From positions 3,100,001 through 3,164,000 of the forward strand of contig WWBZ02000022.1 in NCBI GenBank assembly GCA_011503125.2: a stretch of 64,000 bases of DNA, in the 5' to 3' direction. The stretch comes from Botryosphaeria dothidea (Eukaryota; Ascomycota; Dothideomycetes; Botryosphaeriales; Botryosphaeriaceae). A program made the translations under genes and the position numbers. Shown piece by piece: positions 48,701 to 59,942 of the stretch. How positions within the stretch are numbered: position 1 is the first letter of the stretch; each line of letters starts with the position of its first letter. The notes under the pieces were generated by a model. That model was not told the origin of the DNA. It did not search any database and saw only the letters and a list, made by a program, of their open reading frames with translations.

Positions 48701-51700
48701 CAAAGACATTGCTGTCCTTGTCTCGCAAGCCGGTCTCGAGCAGTGATTGGACGACGTCAGCATGGCGGCCTTTTGAGGCTGCGTGGAGCGCTGTGCGTCC
48801 ATCCGAGCGTCTTTGATAAGATTGAGATGCTCCTGGTTCCAGAAGAAACTGGACTAGATCCGTGTGGCCATACCCAGCAGTGCCAACCAAGCATTCTGAA
48901 AGGAAATTTGAGAGCCGATCCCCATCAAGACTTGGCATCCGTAAAAGCAAATCTCTGACTTTTTGAAGGTGACCGTGGGAACACGCCTCCTTGATGATCT
49001 CCATATAGTCTCGTTCGAGGTGGATTGGGACCACTTGCCGATGATCTCTGTTATCTGGCAAAGACAGGTGTAACAAGTCTCGGTCTACAAGGTATTTGTC
49101 GATGGATAGCTCCAAGTCAACATTCAGATTTCCTAGATTGACATTGTTAAGGAAAGCAGGCGCGCTAATGCAATCCAATTCTTTGATGGCAGAGGATGTG
49201 AGGTTGAATCCGTATTCCAGTAGAACGTGTGCCACCTTTTCATCCTTTTCGCGTAATGCGTCTACGACAGCATCGTACTGGCTTTGATCCACGATGATTC
49301 CTTCACGAAGAAGTCTGCAGACCGTCTGATATCGCGTTTCCGGTATTAACTGCGTCAAATCATCAGGCCCGTAGTAGTCGTAAGGAAATCCCGAGATAGC
49401 GCATTTCAACGGTGAGCCAAGGGTCGCACTGTTTCCATTGACATTTGCGCCTTCGCGAATAAGCCAGTCCACCAAGTCTGTAAAATGCAAAGTGCAAGAA
49501 AGATGCAATGGATTGATGTCGTACATCTTCCTGGAGAGATCACGGTCCAAACTATAAGTAGTCACGATCCAGAAATGAGCCCAGAAGAGGAAGTGATCTG
49601 TTTTTCTGGGGTCGAATAGCTCTCGCATCAGTTTTGGTAAAACATTATCGTCGCCGCAACCTTCTGTGTGGTGCGGCCACCAAATTGCTGCATATTCTTA
49701 GAATGGATGAGACAGGTAAGGGTCGTATGTCCATGCAGCGTCGCTGCGTTCATCATCGTCTGGCCGCAGATCAGTCGGCAACACACAGCCTTGTCTGTCG
49801 AAGTCTGCCGGGAGAAGATAGCTCAAGCAAGTTTGTGCTGTAGTTCTTTCTTCCAATTTGCTGATTCGAAACCTTGAGAATTTTTCTTGATTTGATTTGA
49901 TTTGATGTCCATCAGAAATTCTTTAACAGAGAAATGGCTGAATGCGAGCTCTCCATCTACTTCACGGACGAGACTGCTGCATAACGCAAGAATGCGGTCC
50001 ATTTCAAAGGAGCCGTCAAAAGAGGGGTCCCCAATTTCCACTGAGGTTGCATGAGCCATCTCCCTGACCGAAAGGGGCCTTTTGGCAAGAGCGATCCATC
50101 GAAGAGTTCGTTCCACGAATTGAATTGTTGATGATTCTGATATCTCGATGACCCTCTCAAGTATGCGCTCATAAGCCTTCGGGAGCGTAGGTGGTAGCTT
50201 CTCGAGGGCCTCTCTACAATGCTTGTTCGAAGCAAGTTTTTCCAGATAATCGACTTGGCACCTATTTCGTATTAGCATGGCTCATGGAGATGAGACGTTG
50301 ACAACAAGTAATTCAAGGGGAGGCGAAGAATGGCTCACCTGACCCATTGAAACCTGAGGAGACTGGCCAGCGAAATCGATTACGGCATAAGTGCAGAGCA
50401 AGATTTACTCACATGCCCTCTGATCTTTCGACCAAGGTATTCAATATTTGGTCCCCTAATGCTGGCTCCTTTTCGCACAAGCGCTTGAGTTTTTGATTTT
50501 AGCTGTGCCGCAACATAAAGTCGAACATCACCTTTCGACGCGGCTATGGCAACATTGTCGAACGCGGCAAGACAAATCTTGATGTCGAGCTCTTCCCTGC
50601 TTGTGAAGAGCATCTTAATCGTTCCCGTTCCATCTCGGCTCGATTGTGTGAGCCTCTCCACCACCATGGACCGGTCGTTCAGGCATTCGTCAAGTCCATC
50701 AATAATGATGATGGTGTCTTCGAAATTTGTGGACATTGACTCTACCAGGTCAAGCAAATCGGCATCCTGCGGATCAAAGTCTTGCTGCTGCAAGTCCGTC
50801 ATGTCGTTGTAAAACTTCGTCAACATGTCGAGCGCTTGCCGATTTTGGAGGGCCAATTGCCTTGCAATGGATCCAAGCATATTGCGGCATGATTGTGTGG
50901 CCTTTTCGGCGTATTCGCAGAAAAAAAATACGCGGATGCAATCTTCTCGGTGCGATAGCCACTCGTGTGCTCGATTACGGTGGCGCTTAAAACTGATTTT
51001 CCTGCGCCCGGTATCCCGTACAGCCAGAGCTTCGACTTCGGCGATTTCATGAATTTCTGGAATTCAGAGCTTTGCAATAGCCAAACACCAGTACCATTTT
51101 GGCGTAGTGACAGATGCTTTTTAAAAGGAATATCGGGCTGTATCTTTGAGAAGTCATTTAACATCTCTCGGCGCTTTTTGGACAACCGCATTTCTGCGTC
51201 TTGTATTTGGCGTTCCCGAATTTCGCTTTGCCCCTTTCTGAGCTCTTCCATTTTCTGGGCTGTTTCATCTTGCTTCTTCAGCACTTGAAGAATCGAGGAC
51301 ACATCGCGATTCCTTCGATAAGGCTAGAGACAACACTGATTTGTGCCTCTCAAGATCCGCAAGCAGTTTTTGCACTTGGTCCTTTTCAACAATCCATTGA
51401 ACTTTGTCCTCAACCTTCTGTCTCATGCTCTGCAAAGTAGCCAACTTAGACGACGTGTGTGGGGTTTTCGTTTCAGGCTCGCACTTTTCGATGATGCGCT
51501 TGATCTCATCGAGGGTGGTGTTGCAGGAAAGTATAGATTGTGGGATGGGCGCGTCTTCCTCTTCATCCACGATCAAGCTGGGGCTTTGCAGGCATCCATG
51601 CAAGAGAGCTACACTCTATCGGAGGGCTTGTAGCTCAGATCTGGCCGTGCGTGCAGTACGAATTACAAAGTTGAGCCCCTTGTAAACGTCTCTTGCAAGC

Positions 51701-51747
51701 AAAGCAAGCCCTCCAACGCTTGCTGCAATGTACAGCGGATCGGCCAT
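45718..51747 (-). pseudogene. Broken NLR-like STAND gene: Helo-like N-terminus, NACHT, ankyrin repeats
   Basis: The gene starts at ATG 51747 with MADPLYIAASVGGLALLARD, typical of the Helo-like N-terminal domain of fungal STAND proteins. A linker coiled coil follows, then a NACHT NTPase with Walker A GIPGAGKS (50994-51017) and Walker B TIIIIDGLDEC. Next come the winged-helix-like segment LAKRPLSVREMAHATS...AFSHFSVKEFL and, from about 49.6 kb on, well over a dozen ankyrin repeats. Visible lesions are: in-frame TAG 51616-51618; a frameshift near 51305; a frameshift at A8 50921-50928; a frameshift at the (TTGAT)4 repeat 49887-49906; TAA 49698-49700; TAG 48447-48449; a frameshift at T7 48368-48374; and TAA 48220-48222. 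Splicing around 50.28-50.41 kb is also unresolved. In the intact family these proteins sense non-self or pathogen cues and trigger cell death. Here a full product cannot be made. Confidence 0.8.
49887..49906. repeat. Pentanucleotide microsatellite (TTGAT)4
   Basis: Four perfect TTGAT units lie inside the coding part of the NLR-like gene, just after the VKEFL segment. The frame before and after the repeat differs by two bases, which equals one surplus 5-bp unit modulo three. Confidence 0.85.
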
Positions 51748-52487
51748 GAGAGGAAAAAGATGAGGATGGCGTGAGAGATTTATGCAAAAGGCGGTCCGGA
51801 ATCTGCATCGAAGGCTAGTGCGATGTTTAGTTTGAATGCGGAGGATGGGAAGGACGAGGCTGATAAAGGTTTCTGAAGACACAGTCCCGCAACAAGGCAG
51901 AGGGGCGCAATCTATGTAAGTCTGCCTTGTTATCACTTAATACACGTTTATTGGATCTCATGCACGTAAGCAGATTGGTGGCAGGGATAAGTCATCCTCA
52001 CTTCCTGTTTGCGAGCGGAACGTGGGGATGAATCAATGCGGCCCTTGTTGCTGAAAAGGGGCTGGAATCCGTTCAGTTGGATTTGCCCCTACGAATGAGA
52101 TTGCTCGTTTGGCATAATTCTCATTGCTATGTGCAGATTCAGGAAACGTTACTGGATAGTGTGATAAGCCGCAGCCTCGGGCAGAGAGGCTATGCCCAGG
52201 CTCGAGTAACCGTACTTGCATCCAGGATACTCAAGGCTGAATTATGATAAGGAACGTGCGATAAACTTTCGCAAGGCTAGTAAATAAGTTTTAGAATATC
52301 CGATAATAATAAATGGGGTCTGGGAACGACTCTAAACTCATCTGCTAAAACATTCCTGCGGTAAGCATGGCCAGTCGGTCGAGCCGAAGCAATTCATTGA
52401 ATCATGTTGTCAATAGTCCTTATGACGGCACTTAGCTCGTTCCGCCATCTCTACTTTGTAATCCACTGCGTGTAAGTGATTGCCATC
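51748..52487. other. Intergenic, NLR promoter side
   Basis: About 740 bp upstream of the broken NLR gene and downstream of the alpha/beta hydrolase gene (both minus strand). Nothing specific was recognised. Confidence 0.4.
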
Positions 52488-53768
52488 TCAATTCACCCTA
52501 GCCGCAGCTTGGGGCGTCACGGACGCCGCAGCAGCCGCATACGCCTCGCTCGCCTCCTCATCCGCCAGCTCCTTCCCCGCCAACCACGCAGCCCCCTTCA
52601 CAAAATCCACATTACTCTTGACCGCGCTCTTCAGCATCGGAAACGTAAACTTGTGCCCGTGCGGCACGCCCGGATACGCATCCAACCTCGTCCTGACACC
52701 ATTCTCTCTCAACACGCGCTCGTACACCAGGCCATCATCCCGCAGCGGATCCTGCCCGGCCACCTGGAAATACACCGGCGGCAGCCCCGCATGCGCGCCC
52801 TCGACGTTGAACGGCGAGAAATCCGGCGACCGCGCGTCCGGCTTGTACGCCTTCGTGATCCAGTCCATCGTCTTCGCGTTGATCACGAGCGCGTCGGCGT
52901 TCTGCTCGCGGCTGAACCACAGGTCCTTCTTGTCCGCGGGCACGAGCTCGGGCTCGAGGACGTACGGAATGATCAGCAGCACGCCTGTGAGCTTGGGCGC
53001 GTCGGCGCTCTTGTTGGCCGCGACGTAGCGCTGCGCGGCGACGGCGGCCTGAAGGTGTTTCACCATGTGTCAGCTGCTTCGTACTTTTGATATGGAGACT
53101 GGAGTCACTGACGAGGTTGGCGCCCGCGCTGACGCCGCCGATGACGAAGCCGACGGAGAGGTCGGCGCCGAGCGTCGACGCGTTGGAGGGCTGCGCCAGC
53201 CAGGTCAGCGTGTCCCAGACGTCGTGGGCGGCCGCGGGGAAAGGGTTTTCCGGGGCCAGGCGGTAGGAAGGGGCGACGACGACGGCGCCGAGGGCGGAGG
53301 CGATGGCTTTGGCGTCGGCGGCGACCATGCTCGGGTCGCCGAGGCAGAAACCGCCGCCGTGGAGCAAGATGAAAAGAGGGCTGCCGGAGGAGGGGGGGGA
53401 GGAAGGCTTGTGGACCCGGACGCGGGTTGTGCGGCCGTCGCGCACGGGTAGGTCGAAGGGGTAGTCGGTGGGCGTTGCGGGAGGGTCGGGGATGGGCATC
53501 TTTCTGGACAGCTGGACGAAGTCGCCGAAGAAGGTTGCTGAGGCCATGGGGTTGGGCGGTGCATTCTTTATGAACTGTGCAGGATCGATGAGTTCTGGTG
53601 CGTTTGATGCATTACTCAAAGAGCGAAGGCGGAATCCAAGCCTACCTCTGCCAGTTCAGGGCTAAAAGTATGGAGTCATTAAGATTGTTCATTTCTGATT
53701 GACACAACTGGGACTCACTCGATCTCTCCCAGCTTCGTAACAGCATCCCGGGTTTCATATGAAGTCAT
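52488..53768 (-). CDS. Alpha/beta hydrolase fold-3 esterase/lipase (HSL-like)
   Basis: Four exons (53768-53719, 53661-53646, 53574-53113, 53048-52488) give 362 residues. The second exon is only 16 nt and encodes the end of DPELAE; it is needed to link MTSYETRDAVTKLGEI to FIKNAPPNPMAS. Hallmarks are the oxyanion motif HGGGF (residues 94-98), nucleophile elbow GVSAG (Ser171), the acid in GQDPLRDDG (about Asp276) and the base in GVPHGH (about His306). HGGG plus GxSAG place it in the hormone-sensitive-lipase group of carboxylic-ester hydrolases. The C-terminus is Ala-rich. No signal peptide, so it is probably cytosolic. Substrate unknown. Confidence 0.88.
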
Positions 53769-54641
53769 TTCGTTCGTCTTTGCGAGCTTCTCCGGGTAGT
53801 GATGTGGTGTGTGGCCGGCAGAGACGATATCTTCTTGGTGTCACGGAAAGGATTGATGCAGCATGCAGGAGGGTCACGGACGCCTTTTATAGCCACGAGA
53901 GTCGCGGGTCTATCTCGTGGTGTGTGCACCGCATGGAGCTGGCTTGTTTCGTGTATCCGAGCCGCTCACCGACTTGCCGACCTCGCCCATGAGCAGTATC
54001 TTGATAAGAGAGGCGCACAATTTATCGTTTGATTTTGGGATTAGCAACGCCGAGGGAGTCATGTAGACATCCATAGCCATTCTTGAGAAGTTGAATCCAA
54101 TTCTCCACCGACCCATGAGCCCTTTTTTTTGCAATGTAATTTGTCAAGGGGACTTCGTATAGTCGCACAAGATATACGAGATACGGGCCGCCTTGGGCCG
54201 ATCTCTCGGGGCGGGGTACGGCAGGCGGGAGTTTACGAGCCGATCAGTGGAGCGGGGACGCGCTTGTCCTCCTAATCTCAGATTTGGAGTTCTTGGAGAA
54301 GATCTCTCTCGGCATTGAACGGCTATCTGCGCTAGTCAATGGAGGATGTAGCCAATTGGGGAATATTTCCGGAGCGATTTGGATTTAGCATAAGTCCTAA
54401 GCTTTCGGGGGTTTGTGGGCTCGTCCAACATCCGAAGTGCTGACCCTTGGAATCCAGCGGAGTGGGCGTTCCGCGGAACATACCTTTTTTCTGTGTTTTT
54501 CTGCTGCACATTACAACCGTGGCTTGCAGCACACAGTGTCAGCGCACGTACGACGAAAGGTACCAGAAAACCAGTGTGGATACATTTCTGCTAGTGGAAT
54601 AAGCAGGGTACTGTCCAGATGTGGAACGCTGAATCTCTAGT
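53769..54641. other. Intergenic, hydrolase promoter side
   Basis: About 870 bp between the start of the esterase gene and the stop of the FAD-oxidoreductase gene, both on the minus strand. It should hold the esterase promoter. Short frames only. Confidence 0.4.
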
Positions 54642-56160
54642 CTAGACTGCCGCTTTGATGTCAATGTTCTTCTTGAAGACATTCTGCGGGTCATACTTGG
54701 CCTTCAATTCCATCAGTCGTCCATAGTTCGGCCCATAAACCTTCTCAGGCCCAGAGTCCGTTCCTACAAAGATGAGCGAGGGATCAGCAATGAAGAAGAG
54801 GGACATGAGCTTACCGTCGTAGTTCACGTATTCGAAATTCTCCTTTCCCACATCCTCCTCTCCTGGCTCACTCATGACCGCCGCGATCTTCCTCGCCCAC
54901 TCCCGCACCACCGAGTCGTTCTCCTCTCCCTCCCACAATGTCAGGACAGCACCCTGCAACCGTGCGCTCCGATGTGGCATGGCCATCTCCTCGACACGCC
55001 TCTCGCAAACCTTCCCCGGATTCATGAACTCGAACGCCACCATGCTCCTCGCCGCGCTCGGCACCTCCTTGATCATGCCCTCATACACCTTCGCCGTCTT
55101 CTCGAATTTCTCAACCCGCAACGGCCGGCCAAACGTCGCGCCCTTGATCGACTTGCGGCCGCCATGCGGCGTCGACGCCGCCAACACCCCATTGACCTCC
55201 TCGTACGGCCTCTCCTGCGTCAAATCGAGCAGCGGCCTCGGATCACTCTCCAACAACGGCTTCAGCTTCTCCCTCGCCTCCGCCTCCGGCGCAGCATGGA
55301 AAACCGTCGCGCTCACCGCCACCTGCCCGCCCAAATCCGGCGGCGAGATGAGCATGACATGCACGACCGTCTTCCCGTCATCGTCGTCCCTCGCCACGCC
55401 ATTCGCAAACTCGATCACCTTCGGCGCGAACGCCAGCGGCCACGCCAGCACGCCCATGAAGACGCGCCGCGCGGGCAGCTCGTGCGCGCGGAACGTGAAG
55501 GCCGTCACGCAGCCGAACGCGGCACCCGCGCCGCGCACCGCCCAGAACAGATCCGCATGCTCGGCGTCGGACGCGCGCGCGACGGCGCCGTCGGCCAGCA
55601 CGATCTCGACGGCCAGCAGGTTGTCGACGGCGAGGCCGTGCAGGCCCGACAGGAAGCCGTAGCCGCCGCCGAGCGTGAGGCCGCCGACGCCCGTGTGGTT
55701 GACGGTGCCGCCGACGGTGGCGAGGCCGTGGGCGGCGGCGCCTTCGTCGACGTCCTGCCAGGTGCAGCCGCCCTGCGCGGTGATGGTCTTCGCGGCGGCG
55801 TCGACGGTGACGGCACGCATGCGCGAGAGGTCGATGACGAGGCCGGAGGTGATGGACGAGTCGCCGCCTGTGGAGTGGCGGCCGCCGGCGACGACGAGAG
55901 GGGTTGAGTGGGCGGTGCTGAGCTTAACGGTTTGGGAGACTTCGGTCGTGTTGCGGGGGTAGACGACGACGGCCTGAGGGTGAGTTAGCGGTGACACGTG
56001 TGTTTATGCTTAATAGGGGTCGGGGAGCATTTACGGCTTGCTTGATGGCGGTGTCAGACCAGCGCGCGATGCTTCCTGTGTAAGCTGGCGAGTCTGAGGT
56101 CACGATTTCTGCGCCATTGAGCGCTGCTTTCAGCTCGTCGACCAATGTGCTGGAACCCAT
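54642..56160 (-). CDS. FAD-linked oxidoreductase (BBE-like, PCMH-type FAD domain)
   Basis: Three exons (56160-56035, 55973-54815, 54763-54642) give 468 residues. The last intron (51 nt) is in frame with the coding sequence but was removed because YVNYDGTDSGPEKVYG restores the usual family ending. The PCMH FAD-binding domain shows AVVVYPRNTTEVSQTVKL, VVAGGRHSTGGDSS (position of the flavin-linking His), GGCTWQDVD and TGVGGLTLGGGYGFLSG. The C-terminal BBE motif is YGPNYGRLMELKAKYDPQNV. These enzymes oxidise sugars, alcohols or natural products with O2. No signal peptide is seen, unlike many secreted homologues. Substrate unknown. Confidence 0.88.
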
Positions 56161-56592
56161 TCTGGCGGCAGAGGGTGACAACGGAAGCAAAAAGGTACGG
56201 TAATTGATTGGTGGCAAGTTGGAAATATTCAGATGAACGGGGGACGTACAGCAGGGTGGTACGAAATATATAGACAGGCAAGCAGCGGGGCTTCCGCTAA
56301 TGGATTTAGCGCTGACAGCTCTCACCTCCGCCGTGATCCTGAAAAGGACAAGGGAACAACGCCATCAACATGCACATATTGGCTAGGATGCAACGAAACT
56401 GGCCACCACCAGCATGTTCTCATAAACTTATTGAGCCAACTAGCCGAAACTTTGCAGGGCGGATGTTCCGCGGAATAGCCCAGGGGATGGAGAGAAGGCG
56501 AAAAGTCCGGATCCAACGACTGCATTGCTACCCAGAAAAGGCAATCACAGCCCTGGCCAATGAGAGCTCGGCAGCCAACCACTCCCAAGGCC
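56161..56592. other. Intergenic between FAD oxidoreductase and lyase genes
   Basis: About 430 bp holding the FAD-oxidoreductase promoter and the 3' end of the lyase gene. No specific motif was recognised. Confidence 0.4.
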
Positions 56593-58293
56593 TCACCTGA
56601 AGAGCTCGATCGCATCAAGAATCTGTTGCATCGTCAGTACACTGTCCTTTTGGAACATCCGGGCATCGATCAGAACTCACAAAGTTCGGCTCCAGATAGT
56701 CGGTCCCACTGCTCCCCGAAATGACCGAGATGGTGATGGTGTTGTCCGTCGAGAGCGTGCCATCCGGGAGCGTGAAGTCGTAAATCTCTCCATACCCGCG
56801 ATAGGCGCCGCGCGTCACGCCTCTGGAGTCGATCTTGGTCGGGGCGGCGGCCGAGTCGCTGTAATCGTTCACCGTCACGGAGGGCCTTCCGCCGGCGAAC
56901 GACAGTGTGGTGCCCACGCGCAGCGTTGCCTCACCGCTGGCATCCGACGAGCTTAGCGTAAAGCTGATGGTCAGCGGGTCGTTGACATCCTTGAACAGCG
57001 CCATCGGCACCGAGCTGTCGTCGGACGTGCCGACCGTGTACGTGACGGGGCCCCAGTCGGACATGCGCGAGTCGGACGGGTGCATGCGCAGCTGATCCTC
57101 GGCGTTGAGTAATCCGGTCGGCTGTCCGTCCCAGCTGCCGATGAGGAAGAGGGAGGTGTTCGCGGACCAGGTGCTCTCGATGTCTGCGCTGGTGGCCGAT
57201 CCGGCGGTGACAGTGACGGAAGACTCGCCGACCTTGAGCTCTGTCTGGTATAGCACCATAGTGTACGTGCCGGGCTTCATGGCCGGGGAGGTAAAGGCAC
57301 CGGAGGAGGAGGCGTAGGTCCAGTACTGCGCGTCATCGTTGTACCAGTGCACCACGATCTCATACTCGCTGGAGACGCCTGAAGCTGTTCCGGTGACAGT
57401 GCCGCGTCCGCTATCGGCGACGTAGCCCTCGAGGTCGAGATCGGCCATGAAGGAGAAGTCGAACTCGCTAATCTTGGGGACACCAGAGCGCGACCAGGCC
57501 ATGACGTACGGGCCGTGAAGACCCGTCCTGAAGTCCTCGGTTTGGACGTGTCCGCTATTCATGTACCAGTACAAATTGGTTGAGTCACCGGCGTTGTTGG
57601 TATTGATGTCACGGAAGAAGGGACCGCCGGATGAAGTCTCGTATTGCGGCATAAGCATGCAGGCATGGACGTCATCGGCGTAAACACAGTGGACTTGGTC
57701 GTCGATGAAGCGCTGGCTGGAGTAGAACTTGCTGCGAGTCTCTCCATCGACGAGGAACACATCCGATCCTTCGACTGTCTCGGTACTGTCTGCAGTCGTC
57801 GACACGTCGCCGAAGGGGTACTCGTACGGCAGAAGGGAGGTGTCCAGGCGAGCAATGTAACGCAACTCTCCCACGTCAGGCTCCGCAGAGGTGTACGTCG
57901 CCATGTAGACGTTGCTCTCTCCAGACTTGACTACATAGTAGTGGATCAGAGTGTCTGTAGTGCAGGTGACTTTGATGTATGTGTCTGACAAGATGTCAGC
58001 AAATGGAGAACGCTGTTGCAATTTTGAGAGATACCGTCAACAGTCTCCGCAGTCACATCAGCTGATCCAAGACCAGAGCTGATATGAGATCCTTTGCTGG
58101 AATACTGATATTCCTGGCTGCGGTACAGGATGGAAGTGATATCGCAGTTGGAGCTGTCCACCGTAATCACCAGGGGATTGGAAGAGCCGGCGTCGATGGT
58201 GTAGCTGTCGCCATTGTCCGTGACACCAAAGGCAGCCAAGGCAGGCGTGCCGTAGACGGAGACGAGAAGACCAACGACGATGTTCGTCAACAT
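56593..58293 (-). CDS. Rhamnogalacturonan endolyase, PL4 family, secreted
   Basis: Three exons (58293-58035, 57984-56681, 56622-56593) give 530 residues, the size of fungal RglA-type enzymes. A signal peptide ([20 protein letters not shown]) directs secretion. The N-terminal super-sandwich domain has [19 protein letters not shown] and the motif [28 protein letters not shown] and [19 protein letters not shown] are typical catalytic-domain segments of PL4. A fibronectin-like domain ([19 protein letters not shown]) and a C-terminal carbohydrate-binding-like domain ([18 protein letters not shown]) follow. A last 30-nt exon restores the conserved ending ILDAIELFR. It cleaves the rhamnogalacturonan I backbone of pectin by beta-elimination, so the fungus likely feeds on or enters plant tissue. 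Confidence 0.93.
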
Positions 58294-59942
58294 AGTGAGA
58301 GCTGCCTGACGAAAGCTCAGATTCTATGCACGTTCGAATGCCATCTTATACAAACTGCTTGCACCTCAGCATTTTTTTCGTTGACAGGGGTGACCCCACA
58401 AGACACGTACGCGTCCATTTCCCGATGTGGAAAAATAAACGTATAGACTTAAATTGAGCGGGAGTTTACGTCTTAGCGACCTGCCACATCGAACACCAGA
58501 AACACATACCGACGGCGTGGGACGACACGATTGGAGGCTTTTGAAACAAAAAAAGCCCTCCCGGCGGCAATAATCAATGTGCGGAGCATATGAGATCTAC
58601 ATGGCAGAACTCCTGTTTGAAAACATCCCCGGCTGTGTCACGCTTGGCAGCTGCGCGACGACATAGTACCTTGCAGCCGCATCTGACCGCATCGAGCTGT
58701 ATTGCCTGCATAAACTCCGGTTCGGACCGGTGGAGAGAAAGCTCGGACCGGTGGAAGCAACGTTTTTGGAAATCATTCGTAGTAACTCTGTGCGACTGGG
58801 TTGCGTGGATTCCCGGATGGTGCCCCGGGCTTCGGGGTGTCCTCGAGCGACAACAGCGCGATTTACCGAGCCGCCTTGTTCTCTTGTTCCCCGCTTGGCA
58901 GAAGGCGCACTCGCCACTGTCATGATTCACGGAGACAATGAAGCGAGAGTGCGGGGAAAGGCAGGAGAACGTGGGTTTACCCCGTGGGGATGGGCCTTTG
59001 GCTGCTGGGTCGGAGGGAGGCGTACGCCTCGTGGCTTTTTTCTAATAATTTCTGCCCTCCCTCGCTAAGATTCATCGCGACGCCGAACATCATGAAGGGA
59101 GATAAAAAGCTCACCGACTTCGGCTTTAGCTCGCCGCTTACGAATCTATTACGTTGGCGGCGGTGAAAGATGAAAAAAAAAAGCCCGCGATTTCAGCACT
59201 AAGACGGCTATCTGTCCTGTCATCGTTGATGGGATCTTAAGGTAGTAGCATCCCTGGATTTCTCAGCCTATATTGATATTCTTACTTATTTTACATACTA
59301 CTGAAATATTATGGGGCCCGGAACTCCATCCTTTCACGTGGCAAGAGTCATCGCGGTTAAACGGTAGCCGACCAGGGTCATTACAAAGTTAAAATGCCCG
59401 ACTCTCCCCCGCCTCTAGATCTCCTCTCCCCTTATCCTCCGGATGACTCGCAACTCCGTAGATTACACGTTTCTGGTCCTATCAGAGTAAATTGAATACA
59501 GCTTCTCTAACATGCAATTATTGTATACATCCCTGGATTGGCTTGTCGTAACCTTTTGTTACACATCAAAGCTGTGAAGAATTCAGCAATCGCGATTGTC
59601 CAGCAAAGTCGACCCACTGCGTTTCGATTGAACACCGGAAGTGGAGACAGCGAAGTGGAGAAAGATGCCTGCAGCGTGCCAATAGAGACCCTCTTCAGTC
59701 ATGCGACGACCGGGGGAGAGACAGACGCTTTGGCAACTCTAACCCGCCACGTAACGATACTGTGCCGCAGCGATCCACTCCAGACAAAAGGCCTCATGGA
59801 TTTCATTTCTTCTTCAATTGCTACTTGAAAGAATCCTGCCGCTCTTTTAAGCCTCAAAACCAAGCGTTCCGCCTTGGCGCATCTCCACGAGTAAGGAGCG
59901 CGGCCAAGAGAAGCGGCCAAGCAAGAGAAAACAAGGCGCACG
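58294..59942. other. Intergenic, divergent promoters of lyase and P450
   Basis: About 1.65 kb between divergently transcribed genes. It contains a short direct repeat of CTCGGACCGGTGGA-like units near 58723-58755. A frame of about 110 codons overlaps that repeat but has no motif. No regulator-binding site could be assigned. Confidence 0.4.

Noticed and set aside
54972..55907. 311-codon plus-strand frame inside the FAD oxidoreductase gene
   Set aside because: Arg/His-rich antisense shadow of a GC-rich exon.
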